Made by a program: the position numbers and the translations under genes | In this document: in pieces, positions 56,200-64,000 of the stretch | How the letters are laid out: each line of letters begins with the position of its first letter | Numbering within the stretch: the first letter of the stretch is position 1 | The notes under the pieces: model-generated | Seen by the model: only the letters and a program-made list of their open reading frames with translations | Databases searched by the model: none | What the model was told of the DNA's origin: nothing | DNA from: Actinomortierella ambigua | Lineage: Eukaryota > Mortierellomycota > Mortierellomycetes > Mortierellales > Mortierellaceae | NCBI GenBank assembly: GCA_016098155.1 | Contig: JAAAJB010000003.1 | Coordinates: 1-64,000 of the forward strand | DNA length: 64,000 nt | Reading direction: 5' to 3'

Positions 56200-59100
56200 A
56201 GGGAAATACATGCATTGCTGCTGCCATCGCTTGTCGGAGCTAGCACCTCATTTTTCGATATGGACAGCAAGATATCACACTGTCGTATCCGCCTCCATCG
56301 CTGGGAGGAATGAAAGGATATAACCCTCCTCTCTTCATGCCATGGTAACATTAGGGAAGAAGGAGAGAGGGCAAACTCGGCTGCAAAAGGACATCGACAC
56401 GCTGAGAGCAGTTTGACGGGCATATTGAAGGGCAATGTTAAAAAATTGTATTTTACATACTCGCAATCAAAGTCTCAGGCTCCTCAACGAACAATGAGCA
56501 TACCATGAGGGTGGGTTGAAGGACGGAGGGGGTCAAGGAAGGAAGGGGGGAGAGAAACAGCCTTTTGCGCGGCAGCAAGTTGTCAGGGCATGCTACCTCC
56601 ACCCCGCCTTATCCCTCCCCCATGCTTGCTACGTATGTTGGGTTTGGTTCTCGACCATTCATCCGAGCCAGGTCTCCGTGGACCTATCAGTCGAAGCAAA
56701 CAAATATACACACAAACCCAGACACAAACACACAAACTCTTTCCCAAGGACAGGGGTGGGTCCATGGCCCTGCGTTCCCATATTGTCACAGACTTTCCAT
56801 GCTTTTGCCTTCCCTCTTCCCGTTGTAGTAGTAGTTAAAATGCTATTGTTTATTGTGTTCAATGGTCCTGGAGTTCGTCCCTATAACACCGCATCTTTCT
56901 GTGCGCACCGATCATCCACAAGCCGAGTCTGCAACCGCAACCAAGGAGAGAAAGGTTCGATTCTCAGCGCCGTAGTGAGAGAGAGCGTGAACGTTGGTGG
57001 TGGTGGTAGTGAGGGAGGAGCTGAGCGGAAGAGTTGCGCATGGTCCCCTTCCTCCCCTCACCTCCCTTCTCTCTCTCTCCTCTCCTCCCCCCTCGATTCT
57101 CTCTCATTGTCCCAACTTGGATCGCCCTCCCTCTCTTGAGCTGGTGAAGAGTATACGGTTCAACTGTGCGCGAGCGAGATCTGTCTCCTGTCTTGTTGTG
57201 GAGCTTTACGCGACTACTCTTTCAGATTAAACGTCAATACTCAAAATACCGATCAAGTCTCCCCTCGTCCCCTTCTGTTAACATGTAGACGCTGGGATGT
57301 TGCGCTTGTCGGAGTGCATGGACCTTGGCTTTGCGGACGTCTGGCGTGTTGGATGCGATGATAACCTCGTTTCAATGCACCAATCAATGCAAGCTCAGCA
57401 TGAAATGCGCATGTAGACGCGAGTAATACACACATGCCACCACGGACGCATGGAAAAACGAGCGCATGTCTTTTGAGGGTCAGATCAGTAGCAAGTGTTC
57501 TGTAGTGGTCGGTGCGACATGATGAATGCCCGCTACTCCAGGTCCACCATGCTGTCGGACTGAGCTTTTTCGTAAGGGGATGTAGCATGACATTTTTCGG
57601 CAATATCCAGCGCTACGGAATATGAAAAAATGCTTTACCATCATCTTCTTTTTTTTGAATATGTCGTACCCTTCCGTCTTGTAAGATGGTGCTATATGGT
57701 TGAGTTGAATCAGAACTCCCCTCAGGAACACACACACTCACCTTTTTCTCCCTTTGGCTGCATAATTGAACATTTATTTTGTTTCTCCTCAATGGAGTAT
57801 GGAGTAAAAAAGCAACAAGCAAAATCGCGCAGTACTCTCTCCCCCGAGGCTTTGAATATGAACTGAAAAGGGAAGGTACTCGCGAGGAATGTTTGGATCC
57901 TTTGATGGCTTTACTGCATGGGAGGAGGACGAGGAAGGGGATGTGCTGGTTGCCCCTATCCTGCATTGGTTACAACACGATCGGAGTAAAAAAAAAATCT
58001 CAGGGAGAAGGTGGAAACCATTGTCTTTTGTTGTGTTTGCTGATATCCCACTTGTTTCTATGGCCCGGTACACCCGCCCATCTGTTCCTGACGGAGAAAA
58101 AAAACATCATTCATCACTTTCAACATTGAAGGAGAGAGAAAGAGAGACATACACACACAGAGAGACAGAGAGCGAAAGAGTGTGTTTGGGAGAGTCACTA
58201 ACGAAAGAGACGTTTGTAGGCAAGCCTCATCTGTGCCTTTTTTTTTGTCTCCCCCTTGCATTCGACTTTGCTGACCCCTTTGACTTCGGGGGTGAAGGGA
58301 GATTCGGGGGAGGTGTGGAAGGCACATGCGTGCATGAGTTGTCACTCGCCACCCTTTGGTCTCTCTTTCGTTTTCACTCTCATTACTCCCATGTCTTTGT
58401 GAGTGTGCATATCCATTGATATTCAAGAGATCCCATAGATAGTTCACTTCGGCAAAAGTAATTGCATCCTCAATAATGAGTCCTATTGGTGCTGCTTTCT
58501 TTCTTTTTTTTTTTTTTTTTTTTTGGCAAGATCTACTGTTCGACCAAGAGTTCACGGTCCGTTCCCTATGCACATACAGTTCCTGTCTCCGTAAGACAGA
58601 GATCAAAAATAAAGATGATGGAACATGGAGGCGTTTTTTTTTTGGTCACAGTGTCGCGAGCCAAGTACAGCTACATGTGACGTGGAACGGAACAGATCCA
58701 CGGAGTTGTTCCTTTAGCCGCCGATGTACCTCCTCTGAGAAATGAAGAAGCGCATGGATACAGCATGCATCAAGGAACAAAGTGAGCACGTACACTGTAC
58801 GTACTGGGAGTAGGTGGTCTTGTAGACTTGTGCTACAATGGACAAGACACTTGCTCTTCTCCGCGCCCAGCTTTGGGCAGTTCCCATCTCGACAAAGCAG
58901 TAGAGTAGCACATAAGAGTTGGCAATGTATTCCATAAAATAGTAGTGTCCTTGCATGAAAACGAGATGGAGGACTAGCAAAAAGAAGGGACGAGGTAGGG
59001 GAGGGAGGGGGTGATTCGCAGGGGGAAAGAGGGAACATGAGGGTGATTCAAGCGCACACACACACACATATACATACATACATACAACATATACCCGCAC

Positions 59101-59761
59101 ACACGGCAAGCACTCTTTTCGAACAGGCGCGCAATCAGAGCAGCAGGAACGAATGGCTGAAAATACGCGCACTGGAGAAGATTTACAACAGCGAAATAAC
59201 GAACGGTTTTTTTCCTCCAAGGACGAAACGGCGGTCTCCAAGGAAACTCCATTATGTGACACATAGAAGCATCCCCCGCTTCCTGGCCAATCAACCCAAG
59301 TTGAGTGTTCGTGCTTTATTTTTCTCTTCAACAGCTTGTCGGGAAGAATGCGAATGTACTCCTGTGGTTCTTGTACTCTAGTTTAAGGCTACCGCGGGAC
59401 AAAGCGAGAGAATGAAAGAGAGAGAGACACACGGACAGAGAGAGGGGAGGGACACTAACAAACGCGGGGCATTTTGTTGCTTGGTGACATCTTGTTTTCC
59501 CGTTCCTCACACTTCAAAACGTCGGATGGAACACAATTGGACTGACTGCGACGGACGACGGTATGCGACCACAACGTGGCAATCTTGCCCTCACACGCTC
59601 CCATCTCGTCACCACCACTACCACCACCACCACCACCACACCCAACCACCACCCGAATTATCGACGCCATCGCCATCGTCAACGCCATCACTACCATCAC
59701 TACCACTATTATCACTACCATCGCCATCACTCAGGCCTGGGCGTTAAAATCATTCTTGTAG

Positions 59762-59782
59762 GGTAAGGAGAGAGAGGGAGAC

Positions 59783-59822
<40 letters not shown>

Positions 59823-59848
59823 GGAGGGAGGGAGGGAGGGGGAGGGAA
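59762..59848 (+). repeat. (GA)n followed by (GGGA)n
   Basis: GA and GAGGGA units from 59768 grade into five or more GGGA repeats ending near 59848. It is a second G-rich, purine-only tract in the gene-poor region. Confidence 0.75.
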
Positions 59849-62614
59849 AGAGGGGTAGCCTCGGAAGGTTAAGTCGAGATGCAACTGTCGGCCATAGCCT
59901 CTCCCTTTCTGCTCTGTCTCCTGTCCCTTGTCAACACATTCCTTGCTGTGCTCAGGAGGTTGCAAGGCAAAGTGAACAGTAGTACTGTACGCAGTTCATC
60001 TCGCACCCCCTTGCTGAACAAAGCACTAACCACGGCAGAGCAAGAAAGTAAAATAAAAAAGGACTACCACCCAACAACAAAACAACGGTAACGGCAAAGA
60101 GCTTGAGCCTACAAGAACGGAGAAAGAGGGAGAGAGAGAAATTGGCATCGAGGATAGGTAGGTGTGTATTTGGTTTCTACACGCGATGAGGTTTCACTGA
60201 CTGTGGAATTAGTGTGTGTATGCGCTATGGGTGTGTGTGTTTACGTATTGTAGGATGACGGTGAGGAATGCAAAGCAGACAGAGACTGAGGACACGAGTC
60301 TGTTGGAGGGGGGGGCAAGTCGTCTTGCGGGACGGACATTTTCCTGATGCTACGAATGGTATGTCGGGAAAGATGCTCTTCTATTATACCGCGAGGATGA
60401 CGGCAAACAATTCGCAATCATGCAAGTGGAACGGCATGTCTTGTGGCACACAGAAATGCTCCCTTCTATTTTTCCCAAGTGAAATGCAAGGAAGAAAAAT
60501 CCTGCAGCCAGACGGCAGCAGGTTGATGCCTCTGACGCAGTAGATCCCCTTCCTGTGGCAAGCACTACGTACAGCATGTCGCCTTGGGTGAGACGAAAGC
60601 TGGCACACTCTTCTGTTTGTTTGTTGACGAAAGGGCAGCTGCTTGATTGTTTGAAGCATTCACCCAGATTCAAGCGCGAGGCAGGCATGCATTTTTTTTC
60701 TCTGATCCCCCCCCCCTTCCGAGCATCAGGGTGAAGCTGCCGAGTGGACTCTCTCTCTTTCTCGCTCGCATTCGTTTCCCATTTTCTTTTGTTGCTCGTC
60801 GCTTAGGTTCCTCTAGGTCTTCTAGTTTTCTGTGTATGTGTATGTATGTGTGTGTGTGTTGTCGTGTTGCACTCTGCTTGGTGTTGATTGTGCACATAAG
60901 CAATTGCGCGCATGTGGTCATCCTGCATGGTGGTGGCTAAAGTCGTCAACTGAGCCAAGTTGCGCAGATCGAAAGCACAGACTCTGCTGCTTTGTTTTGT
61001 GTAGTAGAGGCCACGAGAGGCTGGTGCGACCGGCCGATCAACAGATTCAACACAGAGTCAGCCAGGCAGACAGCAGTGTATAGTACCACTATAAAAAGTC
61101 GAATTAACCCTAGATGTCTTTTTCTCGAAAGATTTGTTAACTACTCCGTGAGGAGCTTCCACCCGTAGATTGACGTGTCATTCTTTTGCAGAGACCATGC
61201 TAGTCTTCTCTTGTCCAAGTTAAAAGATATGTGTGAGATAAATCTCAACACTTTCGGAATATGTACTGCCTACATGTTTTTTTTTTACTTGACGAATTGG
61301 AGGGCGTGTGGAGGGTGCACACTTGACAAGCCACTTTCTCATGAACCTGAAATGTGAGTCGACAAGGCGCGAGATGATTTGCCAACTTTATCAAGAAGCG
61401 TTGTTGCTCTTTGAAGGGGGGGGGGATACATTAGAGGGCAGAGGGAGGGGGCTCTCACTCACGTCCACTCACACCTTCTCCTATGTCAGCGTCAGTGAAG
61501 CCACGGTGCTCTGCCAAGAAGGGCGGCATTGTCGCAGCACATGACACTCTCTGACAGTTGGCAGAGACTTGATTTATTCTAGAACAAGGGTGTCGCAGCA
61601 ATGCTGGTCTTTTTTATTTTATTTTATTTTTATTATTATTATTGCGGCAAGCAATGAGAGGCGAGAGAGAGAGAGAGAGACAGAGAAAGAGAGAGAGAGA
61701 GGAGGAGAGAGATAAAAAAAATGTCCGATGAAGGTGAGTAACAGAACTGAGAAAATCGCTGCGGGTTCAAACTCAACCCTGCAAGAAGGCAAAAAAATGT
61801 TGGAGCTATTTGGAGTCAACGTTGCATGTGGAGCGGTAGGAGCCACGGATAAGTAGTTGGAGCGAGGGGTCAAGCGTACGCAGCAGGTTGCATCTAGGAA
61901 AGAAAGGGGCAGTGTCGGATCAGACCTACGGCAGCCGTAGAAGGAAAAGGAGGGGCTCAATACGGATAGAGGAGCCAAGATAGGGAGGGATTGGGAGTCA
62001 AGCAAGTGCAAGGAAGTAAGCAAGTAGCAAGCTTGGAAACAGCTGAGCTGAGCTCACATGTGTGTCTCATCACTCTATCGTGAACCCGCTGGTGTGCAAG
62101 TGGTCATGTGGGTGATACATGCACGAATGACTCGATGTATTGTCGCCACCAAAAAAACCCGGGTTTCTACACGATGGCGTTTTCCAGGAAGAAATGGTGC
62201 AGAGACAGAGAGACAGAGAGAGAGAGACACACACACACATGGGGACTGATAGAGAAAGAGAGAGACATGGGGACTGATATAGAGAGAGAGAGAGAGAGAG
62301 AGAGAGTGAATATCTATGCCATCGATATCTCTTGGGTAGCTCACTCGTTACTCACTCACCTATTGGTTGTAGTCACCACAATAGGGGGGGGGGGAAGGGC
62401 CATCAGTCAGTGAGACAATCGCACTCATTCACAGTGTGAGTGAGGTGAGTGTGATCACAGAAAAAAGATGAATCACCACCCAAGAAGCAGTCACTATGAA
62501 GTTCGGTTAGTTCGTCCTTGTATACAACACATCATATTTATTCCCCCCCCCCTCCCCCCGCTGTGTTGATTCTCCATTCGCATCTTTGCTCTTCTCTCTG
62601 TATACACCTCCAAA

Positions 62615-63982
62615 ATGTCGTCCATCATCGCTTCCGCCCCCGCCCCTGCCACCTTCCACGCCTCCTCGCCTTGCATCCACAACCCCACTGCCCCCACTTC
62701 TGAGGACTTGTCCTGGCAGCCCTCGCATGCCTCGACAGGTCCCGCCTCCTTCGCGGCCTCCATCGCCAACAGCAAGTACCGCACGCTGGCCTCCATGAAT
62801 GCCGCTAGCTCCATTCCCTCCACTACTACTACCACCACCACTACTACACGTGCCACCAACTTGTACAGCAACCTCACCAACTCTTCCCCAAAGGCAGCCT
62901 TCTTTGGCCATGCCTCTCAGCACCCCCAGCTTCTCCAGTCGGCTGCCGCAATCACGGCCGCCATCCAGGAAATGGATAAGAGCCACGGCACCTGCTTCCT
63001 GACCTGGATCCACAATCCTGCCAACCTCGACTACGTCTCGCTGCGTCTTCGACCTCTCTGTCTCCAATACCCCCTTGTTGCCGTTGCCAACGTCCTCCGC
63101 TGGATCGGGGCCGACTGGTCTTCTCAGAACTGCAAGGCCCTGTTCCGCTCTGTTACCCACGGATGGGACCAAACTCGGCGCCGCATGCTGGCCTATCTCC
63201 TTATCAAGGATGAGGAGATGAGACAGAAAGCCAAGACCAAGCTCATCGAGTTTGTTAAAAAGAATGAAGCCAAGAACCAGCTTCGTCTCCAGCAGCAGCA
63301 GCAGCAGCAGCAGGAACAGCAACAGCAGCAGCACCACCAGCAAGTGGTAGGAGGCGGCGTACCTGTAGTAAAAGTCGCAGCAGTGAATGCGCCTACGCCT
63401 ACTGAATCCGCAATGCGACCCCTTGATACTGCTGTCACACCAGCCACCACCCCCACTGCCAAAAGCTTTTGGACTGACCTTTTTGAGGGTTCTGCCCAGC
63501 TCCCCCTGACCAAGGACTCGGTCAGCAGTGTCGCTGCGGCCAGCATCATCACGGGTCTGGATATCTTGGACCTCCCTGCGGCGACCACCGCCACCCGGGC
63601 TCCAATCTCTCCAGTCAAGTCTGTCTCGTCTGCCCCGTCCACTCCTGCTCAGCAGCGCTTCTCGCCCTACGGCGCCACCATGTCTCGCCGCGCTCAGATG
63701 GCTCAGTCGTTATTAGCTTCTGGTCAGGCTACTCACCGCCACATGCCTATCCTGCCACGCAACAGCAACAGCAACAACAACAACAACAGCAGCATTAACG
63801 CTGCGGTCTTGATTTCGGCTCCCGCCGTTCCTGCTGCGGTTGAGACCCAAGCCCCAATTACCACCACTACTGCTCCCACCACCACTACCCCGATTGCTGT
63901 TGGTGGTATCGCTATGGAGAGAAAGAGAAGCGTCCGTGCTGGAGAGTTTGAGCACATTCATACCTATTCTGCTTCTCTTTGA
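62615..63982 (+). CDS. Conserved-looking protein of unknown function
   Basis: An intronless ORF of 455 residues with strongly C-ending codons, unlike the noise ORFs nearby, so it is probably a real and well-expressed gene. The start has an AAAATG context after a short CT-rich leader. Residues 1-110 are Ala/Ser/Thr-rich with a poly-Thr run. Residues about 118-225 form the only dense domain: MDKSHGTCFLTWIHNPANLD, RLRPLCLQYPLVAVANVLRW, then a helical stretch rich in Lys/Glu up to FVKKNEAKNQ. A poly-Gln block follows, and the rest is Ala/Pro/Thr/Ser-rich. No signal peptide or membrane segment is seen. I do not recognise the family. The layout (one folded domain between disordered Gln/Ser/Thr tails) resembles fungal regulatory or RNA-binding proteins, but that is only an impression. 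Confidence 0.8.
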   Translation: MSSIIASAPAPATFHASSPCIHNPTAPTSEDLSWQPSHASTGPASFAASIANSKYRTLASMNAASSIPSTTTTTTTTTRATNLYSNLTNSSPKAAFFGHASQHPQLLQSAAAITAAIQEMDKSHGTCFLTWIHNPANLDYVSLRLRPLCLQYPLVAVANVLRWIGADWSSQNCKALFRSVTHGWDQTRRRMLAYLLIKDEEMRQKAKTKLIEFVKKNEAKNQLRLQQQQQQQQEQQQQQHHQQVVGGGVPVVKVAAVNAPTPTESAMRPLDTAVTPATTPTAKSFWTDLFEGSAQLPLTKDSVSSVAAASIITGLDILDLPAATTATRAPISPVKSVSSAPSTPAQQRFSPYGATMSRRAQMAQSLLASGQATHRHMPILPRNSNSNNNNNSSINAAVLISAPAVPAAVETQAPITTTTAPTTTTPIAVGGIAMERKRSVRAGEFEHIHTYSASL

Positions 63983-64000
63983 AAATACCATATTCCTTAT

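Larger units (their letters stand above)
47599..62614. other. Gene-poor region upstream of the APSES gene
   Basis: About 15 kb with no gene I can firmly support. From 47.6 to about 56.2 kb the + strand is strongly purine-rich, with GA tracts near 51005, 52240, 52675, 53215, 54150, 55190 and 56170. On the APSES sense strand this is pyrimidine-rich, like the leaders and promoters elsewhere in the window. Further purine tracts lie near 58130, 59410, 59770, 61660 and 62210, with a CT tract near 57060. Short ORFs lack recognisable domains. A weak case for spliced minus-strand exons at 49.7-50.8 kb is given under findings. Confidence 0.5.

Noticed and set aside
56940..56985. GGTTCGATTCTC resembling a tRNA T-loop; a similar GGTTCAAAT at 18147
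   Set aside because: Flanking stems do not pair as in a tRNA T-arm, and no acceptor or anticodon arm could be found at the right distance.
58646..59331. Overlapping minus-strand ORFs of 130-205 codons
   Set aside because: They include a GT microsatellite and have no domain, so they are treated as chance ORFs.

Overview
This window is nuclear DNA of a filamentous fungus. Eukaryotic introns (mostly GTA…/…AG, about 100-1300 nt), Gln-, Ser- and His-rich low-complexity protein tails, an APSES factor, a GATA factor and a plant/early-fungal style PEX22 fit an early-diverging lineage such as Mortierellomycota or Mucoromycota. That placement is inference; no taxonomic search was possible. No rRNA, tRNA, CRISPR or intact transposon was recognised. 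Gene models below were joined by hand from splice sites whose phases agree with the encoded families.

Region 1 (1-16.5 kb) is gene-dense. It holds a 5'-truncated ALDH3-type fatty aldehyde dehydrogenase (+), a convergent REI1-like 60S export/maturation factor (-), a divergent DBP4/DDX10-like rRNA-processing helicase (+), a small four-exon mitochondrial-looking YCII-domain protein (+), a large leucine-rich-repeat protein with a distal Cys box (-), and a mitochondrial-type double-hotdog thioesterase-like protein (-).

Region 2 (16.5-28.9 kb) has no supportable gene. It ends at a good TATA box, followed by a long pyrimidine-rich leader and a 1122-residue GATA zinc-finger factor (30.7-35.4 kb, +) with a 1.3 kb intron.

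Region 3 (36.8-47.6 kb) is dense again: PEX22 (-, anchor for the peroxisomal E2 PEX4), phosphopantothenate-cysteine ligase of CoA synthesis (+), CTF8 of the Ctf18-RFC clamp loader (-), a COQ11-like atypical SDR of coenzyme Q biology (-), and a StuA/EFG1-type APSES factor (-).

Region 4 (47.6-62.6 kb) is a second gene-poor stretch upstream of the APSES gene. It is rich in purine tracts on the + strand and contains G-quadruplex-type repeats. The window closes with an intronless, codon-biased gene of unknown function (62.6-64.0 kb, +).

The genes are not one pathway. Two themes stand out: a divergent pair of ribosome-biogenesis genes sharing one intergenic region, and two developmental-type transcription factors that each follow 12-15 kb of apparently non-coding DNA. 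In both deserts the pyrimidine-rich strand mostly matches the sense strand of the nearby regulator.
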